The position numbers and the translations under genes were made by a program. Of a stretch of 64,000 nucleotides of DNA, positions 45,738 through 54,479 are shown in pieces. The first letter of the stretch is position 1; the number at the start of each line of letters is the position of its first letter. Below the pieces are notes generated by a model. The model ran no database searches. It saw only the letters and a program-made list of their open reading frames with translations, and had not been told where the DNA came from. The stretch is taken from the NCBI RefSeq assembly GCF_023556335.1, contig NZ_JAIKTS010000002.1:372001-436000 (forward strand). Reading direction: 5' to 3'. This stretch comes from Stenotrophomonas mori (GTDB lineage Bacteria; Pseudomonadota; Gammaproteobacteria; Xanthomonadales; Xanthomonadaceae).

Positions 45738-46373
45738 CTAGGGCTCCTCGTCCCGCGCTTCGAAGCGCCGCATCCAGTGCAGCAGCGAGGCCTCCTGCGA
45801 CCGGCCCAGTCCCTCGGCGATCTGCGCATAGTCGCCGGGACGTTCGTCCTGCCCCAGCTTGAAGGTCGAATGCACGGACACGATCTGTGCACGGAACGCG
45901 ACCACGTGGCGGGCCAGGTGCGCGTAGCGCCCTTCCATCTCTTCGAGCTGCCAGGCCTTCGGCCGTCCCGCCTCCATCTGCGCGACAAGGGCGGACAGTT
46001 CGTCGCGGATCGCGCCGGGAGCATCGTGCAGTTCCACCTTCAGCTGGAAGGCGGCCGCACAGTAGTTCCAGGTCGGTGCCTGGGTCCGGTCGTCCAGCCA
46101 GCTCGCCGAGACATAGGCCTGGGGACCGAGAAAGAACGCGGCCGCCATCGGGTCCTCGCGCAGCCGCGCGGCAAGCGGGTTGCGCAGCGCCAGATGGCCG
46201 AGCAGATGGCTCAGCCGCCCGTCCGCGGCATAGCCGCAGCGCAGGGGCAGCGGACTGTGCATCAGCGCCTCGGCCTTTCCCGAAACCACCCAGGCCAGGG
46301 GATTTCCTTCGATCAGCGCGACCAGGTCGGCCTGGTTGCGCGCGGCGTAGCTCTCGTCATAGGCGTGGCCCAT
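45738..46373 (-). CDS. PaiB-like FMN-binding protein
   Basis: 211 residues from ATG 46373, with GGAG about 9 bp upstream. PaiB/FMN-binding 'negative transcriptional regulator' blocks are present: ADLVALIEGNPLAWVVS, LSHLLGHLALRNPLAARL, AYVSASWLDDRTQAPTWNYCAA and VHSTFKLGQDERPGDYAQI, the last with the conserved K-QN-like end. The fold is a split-barrel flavoprotein. The family name comes from B. subtilis PaiB; direct DNA binding is doubtful and a flavin-reductase or haem-utilisation-like role is possible. Last gene of the minus-strand arm. Confidence 0.86.
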   Translation of the reverse strand: MGHAYDESYAARNQADLVALIEGNPLAWVVSGKAEALMHSPLPLRCGYAADGRLSHLLGHLALRNPLAARLREDPMAAAFFLGPQAYVSASWLDDRTQAPTWNYCAAAFQLKVELHDAPGAIRDELSALVAQMEAGRPKAWQLEEMEGRYAHLARHVVAFRAQIVSVHSTFKLGQDERPGDYAQIAEGLGRSQEASLLHWMRRFEARDEEP

Positions 46374-46419
46374 GCAGGGATTCTCCAAACAGGAACAAGC
46401 AATTGCGTGGGGGACGGTG

Positions 46420-46439
46420 GCGGCCCCCCGAGGGGCCGC
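46420..46439. terminator. Hairpin after the S9 peptidase gene
   Basis: GCGGCCCC (46420-46427) pairs with GGGGCCGC (46432-46439) around CCGA in the 153-bp gap between the peptidase stop and the PaiB-like start. It may attenuate read-through into the PaiB-like gene. The rest of the gap is GC-rich with no recognised feature. Confidence 0.45.
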
Positions 46440-46526
46440 GCGCCCCTGGGAGCGGCGTTCGGGTCATCGCCGGGAAGCGCCGCAGCGCTCCCCCGGGTGC
46501 CGGGCCGGGCGAGCGCTGTCGCCCGG

Positions 46527-48560
46527 TCAGTGCGGGCGCTCGAGCCAGTCCAGCACCCGCTCGAGCACGTCCCGCTCCTGTTCGCGGGCCTCGAACCAGT
46601 GCGGCGCGCGCGGATACCTGACCATCTCGACCGGCGTCCGGTTGAACTTCAGCGCCCAGTAGAACTGCTCGCCCTGCGAGATCGGCACGCGCCGATCCTC
46701 TTCGCCATGCAGCACCAGCACCGGCACCTTGACGTTGTGGGCATGGCGGATCGGCGAGTTGCGGTCGTAGGCATCGCGGCGCTCGAGCACGTTGCCGAAA
46801 TAGCCGGGAAGGTATTCGTAGGGAATGTCGGTGGTCATCGCCATCACACCGAGGTCGATGACCGCCGCACCGACGATCGCGGTGCGGAAGCGCTCGCTGT
46901 GGCCGACCGCCCAGGCCGAGAGGTAGCCGCCGTAGCTCCAGCCGCCGATGGCGACGCGCGCGGGGTCGGCGATGCCTTCCGCCTCGAGAAGGTCCAGCCC
47001 ATCCAGGACGTCCTGGAAGGGCCCGGCCCCCCAGTCGTCGCGCGCCAGTTCGGCGAACGCATTGCCCTGCCCCACCGAGCCCCGGGGGTTGGGGAGCAGG
47101 ACCGCGTAGCCGCGCATCGCCAGCGACTGCGCCCAATCGTGCCAGGAGCCCAGCCAGCCCGACGACCACGCATCGGCCGGCCCGCCGTGCGCCTGGACCA
47201 GCGTCGGCAGCCGCGTACCCGGCCGCCACTGTGGCGGCAGCACGAGCACCCCGTGGATCTCGCGGTCATCCCGTGAGCTGCGCCAGACCAGGTCGCGCAC
47301 CTGGCCCAGCGGCCAGTCCCGCACCTGCGGGTTGGTATCGGTCAACCACTGCACGTCACCGCCGGACACGACGGCGAGTTCGGGCGGCGCATCCACGCGA
47401 CCGTTGACCAGGGCGACCCGCCCGTCACGCGCGAGGCTGAAGCCCCGGGAGGGGCCATGCAGGGCGAGCCGTTCCCTGACCTGCCCGCTGCGCGGATCGA
47501 CCTCGATCAACCGCGGACGTACCCCCCGCAGGCCCATTCCCACCAAGGTGCCGTCGTTCTGCCACTGCACTGCCCGCAGCGAGCCGGGCCAATGCGTTCC
47601 CAGCTCGACCCGGGACGCGTCCGCAAGCGTATAGACGACCTGGGTTCCGGTATGGCCGTAGGGCCCGAGCTGGCCATACAGCAGCCGGCGTCCATCGGGC
47701 GACCAGCGCAGCGCCACCGCGGAGGCGCGCTCGGTGACCGTGCGGAGAAGGCGCCCATCGGCCGCCGACACCAGGATCACCCGCGAGCGGTACCAGTGGT
47801 GGCCCAGGCCCACTTCGTCCGATACCCGCAGCGCGAACGACTCCCCGTCCGGCGCCCAGGCCATGTCCTGCACCTGCAGGCCCGGCCGGGTCAGCAGGCG
47901 TGCATTGCCGCCCGCCGCGTCCTGTATCCACAGGCGGGTGTACTGCCCATCGTGTCCGACCTCGATCGCATCGTCCTTGCGCTCGATCCGCGCCTTCTGC
48001 TCCGGCGACAGCGGATCGACGGCCAGGTAGGCCAGCCGCTTGCCGTCCTCCGACCAGGCAAAGCTCTTCACCTCGCCGTGCGACGCGGTCAGCGGCCGCG
48101 GCGTGCCGGTATCCAGCGCCAGCGTCCAGACCTGCGTGCGCGCCCGCGGCGCCGTCTTTCCATCCGCCTGCGCGGGCAACCCGCGGGTGGACAGGAACGC
48201 CAGCCCGGTGCCATCGGGCGACCAGCGCGGCATGCGGTCGGCCGCGCCGTCCGGTGCCGGCAGTTCGAGGGCGCCGCCGCCACGCAGGGGCATCCTCCAT
48301 ATCCGCCAGCGGGCCGCGCCGCCGTCGGGCACCGGCGTTTCCATGCTGTAGGCCACCCAGCGACCGTCGGGATCGACCTGCGGATCACTCAGCTCCTTGA
48401 GGTCGACGATCTCCGCGGCGGAAGGCACATGCCGCGCCGCCTGCAGTGGCGGCACGCATGCCAGCATCACCAGCGCCGCCAGGGCAGCCCCCACGCCGCG
48501 TGCACGGAACCGCCGTCGCCCGGATTCGCCTGCGGTTCCCGCCCTCGCCATCGATCTCAT
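46527..48560 (-). CDS. Exported S9-family prolyl oligopeptidase-like peptidase
   Basis: 677 residues if started at ATG 48560, which has GGAG 9 bp upstream; ATGs at 48578 and 48584 or GTG 48590 are alternatives. The signal peptide ends near VPPLQA. A WD40-like beta-propeller (repeated W-S-P-D-G blocks such as RMPRWSPDGTGLAFLS) gates an alpha/beta hydrolase domain. Catalytic Ser542 is in GGWSYGGYLSAWAVG, Asp in LHGEEDRRVPISQ, and His in PRAPHWFEA. Dipeptidyl-peptidase/acylaminoacyl-peptidase type. Periplasmic; 69 bp after the TonB receptor gene, so it probably processes what that receptor brings in. Confidence 0.9.
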   Translation of the reverse strand: MRSMARAGTAGESGRRRFRARGVGAALAALVMLACVPPLQAARHVPSAAEIVDLKELSDPQVDPDGRWVAYSMETPVPDGGAARWRIWRMPLRGGGALELPAPDGAADRMPRWSPDGTGLAFLSTRGLPAQADGKTAPRARTQVWTLALDTGTPRPLTASHGEVKSFAWSEDGKRLAYLAVDPLSPEQKARIERKDDAIEVGHDGQYTRLWIQDAAGGNARLLTRPGLQVQDMAWAPDGESFALRVSDEVGLGHHWYRSRVILVSAADGRLLRTVTERASAVALRWSPDGRRLLYGQLGPYGHTGTQVVYTLADASRVELGTHWPGSLRAVQWQNDGTLVGMGLRGVRPRLIEVDPRSGQVRERLALHGPSRGFSLARDGRVALVNGRVDAPPELAVVSGGDVQWLTDTNPQVRDWPLGQVRDLVWRSSRDDREIHGVLVLPPQWRPGTRLPTLVQAHGGPADAWSSGWLGSWHDWAQSLAMRGYAVLLPNPRGSVGQGNAFAELARDDWGAGPFQDVLDGLDLLEAEGIADPARVAIGGWSYGGYLSAWAVGHSERFRTAIVGAAVIDLGVMAMTTDIPYEYLPGYFGNVLERRDAYDRNSPIRHAHNVKVPVLVLHGEEDRRVPISQGEQFYWALKFNRTPVEMVRYPRAPHWFEAREQERDVLERVLDWLERPH

Positions 48561-48629
48561 CTGCCGTGTCTCCGTCATTGTCATCGCCACCGCGCAGGGA
48601 ACGCGGTCCTCCCGCCAGGCCGTCGGCCG

Positions 48630-50885
48630 CTAGTACTTCCAGCTGACGGTAACGCCCAGGGTGCGCGGCCGCAGCAGGAACTCCGAGCGGCCGTAGAGCG
48701 CCAGGGTACTGGTCCCGTAACCGGAGAGCGGCACATGCTCGTTGGTCAGGTTGGTCCCCCAGATCGAATAGCCGATGTTGCCACGGCGCAGGTTCAGGCG
48801 GAGGTCGAACTGGTTGAACCCCGCGACGGTGGCGACCGGATCGCTGAGCGTCTGCGGTGCCTCGGACAGGTAGCGGTGCTGGAAGACCAGGCTGGGCTGC
48901 CAGGCGGTGTCGAAGTACCAGGTCAAGGTGTTCGACAGCTGCACATCCGAGGCGCCCGGCAACTGCTGGCCCCTGCGCAGCACCGGCGAGGCGGTCAGGA
49001 CGTCTTCGGTCAGTTCCGCCTTCAGCAGCGTCAGGTTGGTCCGCCAGTTCACGTTGGGCGTGACGTCGAACGAGAGGCTGCTCTCCAGGCCATAGATGCG
49101 CGCCTTGCCGGCATTGGTGCCGTACGTGGCGTTGTCGGGACGCACCAGGCGCACCTGGATGTCCTTCCAGTCGATGTAGAAGACCCCCGCATCCAGTGCC
49201 AGGCGCCGGTCGAGAAAGCTGCTGCGGAGCCCGAGTTCGTAGTTCCACAGCTTGTCCGACCCCCAGCCGTCGGGCGTCACGAAATCGCAGGCGCAGGGGT
49301 AGATCGTGTTCGGGTTGCCGAGCCGGAAGCCCTTCGAGGCGACGGCGTACCAGGTGGTGTCGGCGCTGGGCCGGTAGCGGAGCGACATCTTGGGCACGAA
49401 CCCGTCTTCGTCGATCCGGTAGGGGTCGGGGTGCTGGCTCGGTACGTAGATGAAGCCATAGCGGTCGATGCGGATGTCGTACCTGCTCTTGAACAGGCGT
49501 CCGCCGACGGTCAGGTTCCAGGCATCGGAGAAGTTCAGCCCGATCTCGCCGAACAGGGCCGACTCCCTGCCCTCGGCGACGGAGTAGCCGCGGACCACAT
49601 TGTCGGTACCGTCATACTCGGCCTCCGGGCGGACCTTGCTGAGGATCCCGTAGGCGCCCTCGGCGCTGGTGAACGTGCGTGTGTCGCGGTCGGCGGTGGT
49701 GTACATGCCTCCCACCAGCCATTCCCAGCGGCCGTCGGCCGGCGACGCGAGCCGCACTTCGGCGGTGCGCATGTCGATGTCCATGTACTCGGTGGCATCG
49801 ATGGGCGTGTCCACCGGCAGGAAGGGACGCAGCGCGCTGGTCCGGGACACATCGCTGTGCAGCTCGTGGGTCTTCTTGTCCCGGGACACGATCGCGGTCA
49901 GGTCGGCACCGTCGAAGGCGTGTTCCAGCCGTGCGGTGAACAGGCTGATGTCGTAGTCCGTGCGGGCCAGGAGCAGCGAGTTGCGTGCGTACTTCCCCTG
50001 CGCACTGTGGGCGTAGTTCTGGTCGTCGCCCTTGAGGACCTGGTACATGCCCATCAACGACAGGGTGGTGGCATCCGAAGGCTGCCAGACCAGCGAGGCG
50101 CGCCCACCGTTCACGCTGACATCGGTACTGCCCTTGTCGCCCGTTCCCGTGTTGTCGAGGTAGCCGGCATCCATGCGGGTAAGCCCGACGATGCGCAGCG
50201 CGAGCGTCTCCGAGACGGGAAGGTTGACCATCGCCTTTGCGGTGTAGCCAAGCTCTCCGTGCGCGTTGTAGGTGTTGTTGATACCGGCCTCGACCGCCGC
50301 GTCGAAGCCGCCGGGGTCGGCCCGGTTGGTGATGTAGTTGATCGCGCCACCGAGCGACGAGGCGCCGAACAGCGTCCCTTGCGGCCCCCGCAGCACCTCC
50401 ACGCGTTGCAGGTCGAACGTGTCGATGTCGGGAATGCCCACCGCGTAGCTCGGCTCGGACAGGGGCACGTCGTCGATGTACCAGCCGGTGGGCCCCTGCC
50501 CCTGGTCGATGCCGGCGGTGGTTCCGACCCCGCGGATCACCGCGGTGGATTGGCCCGGCGTGCCGACATTGAACACCACGCCCGGCTGGCGGCCGAGATA
50601 GTCCGCATTGCTCTGTGCACCGACGGCCTCCAGTTCTTCCTGGCTCACCGCGGAGATGCCGCCCGCGACGTCCTTCAGCTGCCCGACGCGCTTGGAGGCC
50701 GTGACCACCACGTGGTCCAGTGTCACCGCGTCCCTGGATTTTCCATCCGCCGGGGCCGCGGAGCCGGCGACGGCCTGGGCCGACGCCGGCTGCGCCATGC
50801 CGGCCCCCAGGGCCAGGCAGCAGGAGAGGAACAGCAGGGTGCGGGCGTGGGCGGTGCGGGCAGGACGGCGGCATTGCTGGAACAT
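48630..50885 (-). CDS. TonB-dependent receptor of the island
   Basis: 751 residues from ATG 50885 (GAGGA about 9 bp upstream). A signal peptide (LLFLSCCLALGAGMAQPASA) precedes a plug with VTLDHVVVTASKRVGQLKDV, a TonB-box-like start, then YLGRQPGVVFNVGTPGQSTA, IRGVGTTAGIDQG and VEVLRGPQGTLFGASSLGGA. A barrel follows, ending VTVSWKY. It belongs to the general (non-siderophore) TonB receptor class with the RGPQGTLFG plug. No Fur-like box is seen; instead the promoter carries the island palindrome. The likely cargo is the same compound handled by the ABC importer. Confidence 0.92.
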   Translation of the reverse strand: MFQQCRRPARTAHARTLLFLSCCLALGAGMAQPASAQAVAGSAAPADGKSRDAVTLDHVVVTASKRVGQLKDVAGGISAVSQEELEAVGAQSNADYLGRQPGVVFNVGTPGQSTAVIRGVGTTAGIDQGQGPTGWYIDDVPLSEPSYAVGIPDIDTFDLQRVEVLRGPQGTLFGASSLGGAINYITNRADPGGFDAAVEAGINNTYNAHGELGYTAKAMVNLPVSETLALRIVGLTRMDAGYLDNTGTGDKGSTDVSVNGGRASLVWQPSDATTLSLMGMYQVLKGDDQNYAHSAQGKYARNSLLLARTDYDISLFTARLEHAFDGADLTAIVSRDKKTHELHSDVSRTSALRPFLPVDTPIDATEYMDIDMRTAEVRLASPADGRWEWLVGGMYTTADRDTRTFTSAEGAYGILSKVRPEAEYDGTDNVVRGYSVAEGRESALFGEIGLNFSDAWNLTVGGRLFKSRYDIRIDRYGFIYVPSQHPDPYRIDEDGFVPKMSLRYRPSADTTWYAVASKGFRLGNPNTIYPCACDFVTPDGWGSDKLWNYELGLRSSFLDRRLALDAGVFYIDWKDIQVRLVRPDNATYGTNAGKARIYGLESSLSFDVTPNVNWRTNLTLLKAELTEDVLTASPVLRRGQQLPGASDVQLSNTLTWYFDTAWQPSLVFQHRYLSEAPQTLSDPVATVAGFNQFDLRLNLRRGNIGYSIWGTNLTNEHVPLSGYGTSTLALYGRSEFLLRPRTLGVTVSWKY

Positions 50886-51261
50886 GACGGACATTCCTCT
50901 GGCTGGCGACGAAGAAACAGGGAAGCGATCTGCGCCGCGTGCAAGCAGGGCGGCATGTGTCCATGAGGTGCGGCCCGGCGCCGGCGGGGGTCGGGCGCAG
51001 GACCGTCCGGTCCATGCCGGGACGCCGCCCTCCTTGCGCGGTGCGTCCGTGCGCCCCTGGGGCACGGCGAGACCTCCTTCGGCCCCGTACCGCCCCTGAT
51101 TCCCGGAGATTCCCTCTGCCGGGTCCGTGCGGGCTGCAAGGCATGCGCTCTTCGGGAGCACCGTGCGCGTGGACTGTCCCGGGGCCGTTCGAACCGTCGA
51201 ACGTTCCCGGCTGGCGCGGCGTGCATCGAAGTGGACCGAGACCGTCTTTCCCTCCTGACGG
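50886..51261 (-). other. Long untranslated leader of the TonB receptor
   Basis: About 370 bases separate the predicted transcription start near 51257 from the receptor ATG. The stretch is GC-rich and has no convincing coding frame. A 7-bp hairpin (CGTTCGA/TCGAACG, 51186-51203) is the clearest structure. It may hold post-transcriptional control; no known riboswitch is recognised. Confidence 0.4.
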
Positions 51262-51303
51262 CCATTGTTTGGTCGGGCAATTTGATTTTACAAGTGAAAT
51301 AAA
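51262..51303 (-). promoter_or_regulatory. Operator-promoter of the TonB receptor/S9 arm
   Basis: On the minus strand this reads TTTATTTCACTTGT, AAAATCA, ..., CAAACAATGG, nearly the same as 37437-37477. The palindrome is at 51285-51300 (ATTTTACAAGTGAAAT on the plus strand). It overlaps TTGTAA (51293-51288) as -35; AACAAT (51269-51264) is the -10 after 18 bp. Confidence 0.7.
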
Positions 51304-51544
51304 TCCAATGAATATCCATGAAATCGAATCAATCTTCCGTCCCCTCGGGTACGGGTGACCGGGCACGTGGCCCACGCGCTACGGCCTGGCCGCCGACGCT
51401 CGACGATCCGCCCCGCCGTCCGCGCCGGCGTCTTCCCGGGCTTGTCCGCGGGGCCATGCGGCGGGAATTGTCCCGTGGGCGGCACCGCGGTTTCCCGTCA
51501 GGGCGCTCTTGCATTCGCCGCGTAGCGCCGCAATCCCGGGAGGC
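51304..51544. other. Gap between the island and the rhomboid gene
   Basis: 241 bp. The first ~40 bases are AT-rich and adjoin the island promoter; the rest is GC-rich. I see no gene, hairpin or repeat worth naming, and no insertion-site duplication marking an island end. Confidence 0.4.
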
Positions 51545-52330
51545 ATGGACACTTCCCACGCGACCGCCGCCGGCGGCCCGGCCCCCGACCGCAGCGACCG
51601 CCGCCGCCTCCTGCGCGCCTTCAACCTGAGCCTGGCTGCCGTGCTGCTGCTGGTGGCGGTGTTCGCCCTGCAGCAGGCCGGCTGGGACTGGCGGCCCTGG
51701 GCGGTGGCCCCGCACGACACCGCCGGCCTGCGCGGCCTGCTCGGTGCGCCACTGCTGCACGGCTCCGTCGAGCACCTGGCCGCCAACGCGGCGGCGCTGC
51801 TGATCCTCGGGACCCTGGCCGGCAGCGTGTACCCGCGGGCGACGCTGCGCGCCCTGCCGCTGCTGTGGCTGGGTTCCGGGATCGGCGCATGGATGCTCGG
51901 CGATCCCGGCAGCCGCCACCTCGGGGCCAGTGGCGTCACCCATGGCCTGATGTTCCTGGTGCTGGGGCTGGGACTGCTGCGCCGCGACCGTGCGGCCATG
52001 GCCGCCGGCATGATCGGCGTGCTGTTCTATGGCGGCATGGTGATGACCGTGCTGCCGCACGAACCCGGGGTCTCCTGGCAGTCGCACATGGGCGGCGCCG
52101 CCGCCGGCGTGATCGCCGCCCTGCTGTTCCGCCAGGCCGACCCGCTGGCGCCGCGCAAGCGCTACAGCTGGGAAGACGAGGAGGACGAGGACGATTCCGG
52201 CACGGCGCATGCCGATGCCGAGCTGGAGCCGCCCTCGCCCGGCGAGGTGCCGGTGCTGTGGCAACCCCGCGAAGGCCGCGACTACGACGTGGTGGTGCCG
52301 TTGCGGCCGCGGCCGCCCCGCGACGACTGA
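51545..52330 (+). CDS. Rhomboid-family intramembrane serine protease
   Basis: 261 residues from ATG 51545. Six membrane helices (about 32-215). The active site is clear: HGSVEHLAANAAALLILG (His/Asn oxyanion helix), HLGASGVTHGLMF with the catalytic Ser in GASG, and WQSHMGGAAAGVIAALL with the catalytic His. The cytoplasmic tail is very acidic (WEDEEDEDDSG), then Pro-rich. Cleaves membrane proteins within the bilayer; the target is unknown. Confidence 0.9.
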   Translation: MDTSHATAAGGPAPDRSDRRRLLRAFNLSLAAVLLLVAVFALQQAGWDWRPWAVAPHDTAGLRGLLGAPLLHGSVEHLAANAAALLILGTLAGSVYPRATLRALPLLWLGSGIGAWMLGDPGSRHLGASGVTHGLMFLVLGLGLLRRDRAAMAAGMIGVLFYGGMVMTVLPHEPGVSWQSHMGGAAAGVIAALLFRQADPLAPRKRYSWEDEEDEDDSGTAHADAELEPPSPGEVPVLWQPREGRDYDVVVPLRPRPPRDD

Positions 52331-52357
52331 CCACGCACGCCGCGACACGCGGCGGCT

Positions 52358-53210
52358 CTAGCGCAGGCGGCCGCCCACCGCCAGCCGCAGGCAGCCCCAG
52401 GCCAGCATGCCGACGATCAGCACCTCGCCCAGCCCGGCCGCCGACTGCAGCAGGAAGGCCGCTGGCCGTTCGTCCCAGTGATACGCATGCGGGCCCCCGC
52501 GCCAGGCACGGCTGTACAGGGTACCGGTGCACAGCGCGCGCAGCAGGGCGAAGGCCTGGGTCGCCTCCAGCACCGCCAGGAAACTTCCCAGCAGCGCCAG
52601 CACCGCGCGGATGCCCGGTGGCAGCGCAACGGCCCCGTCGCGGTCGCGGTCGCCATCCGGTGGCGGCGCTGCCGCAAGGGTCGCGTGCCGCTGCGCCGGC
52701 GCGCCGGGGGATGGCAGCGGCGGCATGTCGACGACCGCACCCGGCGGCGGCAGCCGCAGGTGGGCGGCGATCCGCTGCACCCAAGCGTCGGTCACCGCAT
52801 GCCCGGGACGCACCGCCACGGTGTCGAAACTGAGTTGATGGGCGCCGCCGCTCCGCGCGAGCAGCCACAACCGCACCGGCGCCGGCCACGACGCCTTGCG
52901 CGCACGACGCCCGGCCACCGAACAGGTTGCGGCGGCTGCGCTGTACGCGGTTGCCGGCCCGGTCCAGCTCCAGGGTTTCGCGGAGCGGGAAATACCAGGC
53001 GCAGGCCAGGCCCAGCACCGGCAGCAGCGTCATCGCCAGGACCGCCAGCAGGCGCTCCGGTCCATTGCGCCCGGCCAGTTCACCGGACAGCAGCAGCGGC
53101 ACGCCGGCGCAGGCCAGCAGGAACAGCAGCAGCAGCGCCTGCAGCAGCACATTGACCGAGTGGATGCGCAGCGTGTCGCCGCGCTCTTCGTAGCGGTAGC
53201 CGATGATCAC
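52358..53210 (-). pseudogene. Frameshifted gene for a membrane protein
   Basis: Starting at GTG 53210 (GGAGG just upstream) one frame encodes IIGYRYEERGDTLRIHSVN, two membrane helices and ETLELDRAGNRVQRSRRNLFG, then loses sense near 52918. One base further on, a second frame picks up with RRARKASWPAPVRLWLLARS, a long linker and two more helices, to the stop at 52358. Joined, they make about 283 residues with a coherent layout (helices, soluble loop, helices). So a single +1 shift near 52910-52920 breaks one gene; it may be real or a sequencing error. The family is unknown to me. Confidence 0.6.
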
Positions 53211-53270
53211 CGTGCCTCCATGGGACGATGATCCGTGTTGCCGGTGATCGCCGGCAAGCACCAGGCCGGC

Positions 53271-54371
53271 TCAGGACGCCGGGCCGGCCTCCACCGCCTG
53301 CCGGCCCAGCGCCGGATCGTCGGTGAAGAAGGCATCGATGCCGGCCTGCAGGTAGGCACGGATCTCGGCGACCGCCCCCGGCGGGTTGCGCGCATCGGCG
53401 GCCCCGTGGCGCAGCGCCGGTGGCAGGAACGGATTCTCGGGACGGAAGGTGTAGGCCACCACCTGCAGGCCGGCGGCATGCGCGTCGGCGATCAGCGGCG
53501 TCGCCGCACCGAGGCGTCCCTGCGCGTCCACCGGCAGCAGGGCGCGCCGTTCCACGCCGATGGCATCGGCATAGCCGGCGATGTCGCGCAGTCCCTCGGG
53601 CGTCATCATTCCCGCATAGTCGCGGCCGCCGCCGGCGAGCGCCACGTCGGCCGGCAGCGCCTCCGGCTCGCCCAGCAGCTGCAGCAGGCGGATGTTCGAG
53701 GGCCGCCCGATGCGCGCGCGCAGCTGCCTCAGGTTGCCGGTCTCGAACGACTGCACCAGGATCGGCGCGACATTGGTGTAGGCGTTGCCGCGCAGGGTGT
53801 CGAGCAGGCGCTCCTCCATCGGCAGGCCGATGCCGCGGAAATAGCTGCCGTGCTTGATCTCCGGGGCCAGGCCGATGCCGCGCCCGCTGCGCCGCGCCTG
53901 CTGCACCAGGAACTCGACGATCTCGTCCAGCGTGGCGATGCGGAACTGGCCGTCGAAAGCGGTACCGCGCAGTTCCGGCAAGCGTTCGCGGGCATGCAGC
54001 GTCTTCAGCTCGGCCAGGGTGAAGTCCTCGGTGAACCAGCCCTCGACCGGCCTGCCGTCGATCACCTTGGTGGTGCGGCGCGCCGCGAATCCGGGATGCG
54101 CGGCGACATCGGTCGTGCCACCGATCTCGTTCTCGTGGCGCGCCACCATGACCCCGTCGCGGGTCATCACCAGGTCCGGCTCGATGTAGTCGGCGCCGTC
54201 GGCGATGGCCTGTGCGTAGGCCGCCAGGGTGTGCTCGGGCAGCAGCGCGCTGGCGCCGCGGTGCGCATACACCGGGACATGCGCGAACGACTGTGCGGGA
54301 GGTGCGGCCATTGCCGCCGAGCATGCCATGCACAGCACCGCCGCTGCGCCCCGTACCGCTGTGTCGAACAC
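53271..54371 (-). CDS. Periplasmic glycerophosphodiester phosphodiesterase (GlpQ-like)
   Basis: 366 residues from GTG 54371, which has AGGAG about 6 bp upstream. A signal peptide (AAAVLCMACSAAMA) leads the GDPD TIM barrel: YAHRGASALLPEHTLAAYAQ with catalytic His/Arg, DYIEPDLVMTRDGVMVARHE with Glu, Asp and the second His, and LAPEIKHGSYF. It hydrolyses glycerophosphodiesters from phospholipid turnover to glycerol-3-phosphate and an alcohol. The length and exported state match GlpQ; no glpT lies nearby. Confidence 0.92.
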   Translation of the reverse strand: MFDTAVRGAAAVLCMACSAAMAAPPAQSFAHVPVYAHRGASALLPEHTLAAYAQAIADGADYIEPDLVMTRDGVMVARHENEIGGTTDVAAHPGFAARRTTKVIDGRPVEGWFTEDFTLAELKTLHARERLPELRGTAFDGQFRIATLDEIVEFLVQQARRSGRGIGLAPEIKHGSYFRGIGLPMEERLLDTLRGNAYTNVAPILVQSFETGNLRQLRARIGRPSNIRLLQLLGEPEALPADVALAGGGRDYAGMMTPEGLRDIAGYADAIGVERRALLPVDAQGRLGAATPLIADAHAAGLQVVAYTFRPENPFLPPALRHGAADARNPPGAVAEIRAYLQAGIDAFFTDDPALGRQAVEAGPAS

Positions 54372-54479
54372 CGCCCGCTCCTGGTTTCCGCATCGAAGGC
54401 CGGGAAGTGTGCCGCGGCGGTGTGACCGGACCGGGACACCGGCCCGGCGGAGTCGCCCGGGGCTTCCCGGCGCGGGGCC

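Noticed and set aside
45738..46373. PaiB-like protein as the DNA-binding regulator of the island
   Set aside because: The fold is a flavin-binding split barrel with no helix-turn-helix; the LysR gene is the better candidate.
37437..51304. The inverted 42-bp matches as terminal repeats of a transposon
   Set aside because: No transposase lies inside, no target duplication is seen, and the motif has an internal palindrome with promoter spacing directly upstream of start codons on each arm. An operator explains it better.
50886..51319. Minus-strand coding frame in the TonB leader
   Set aside because: The translation is Arg/Pro/Ala-rich without pattern and has no credible start; treated as leader RNA.
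51308..51358. A 16-codon frame (MNIHEIESIFRPLGYG) beside the island promoter
   Set aside because: No clear ribosome-binding site, no conservation evidence, and too short to support.
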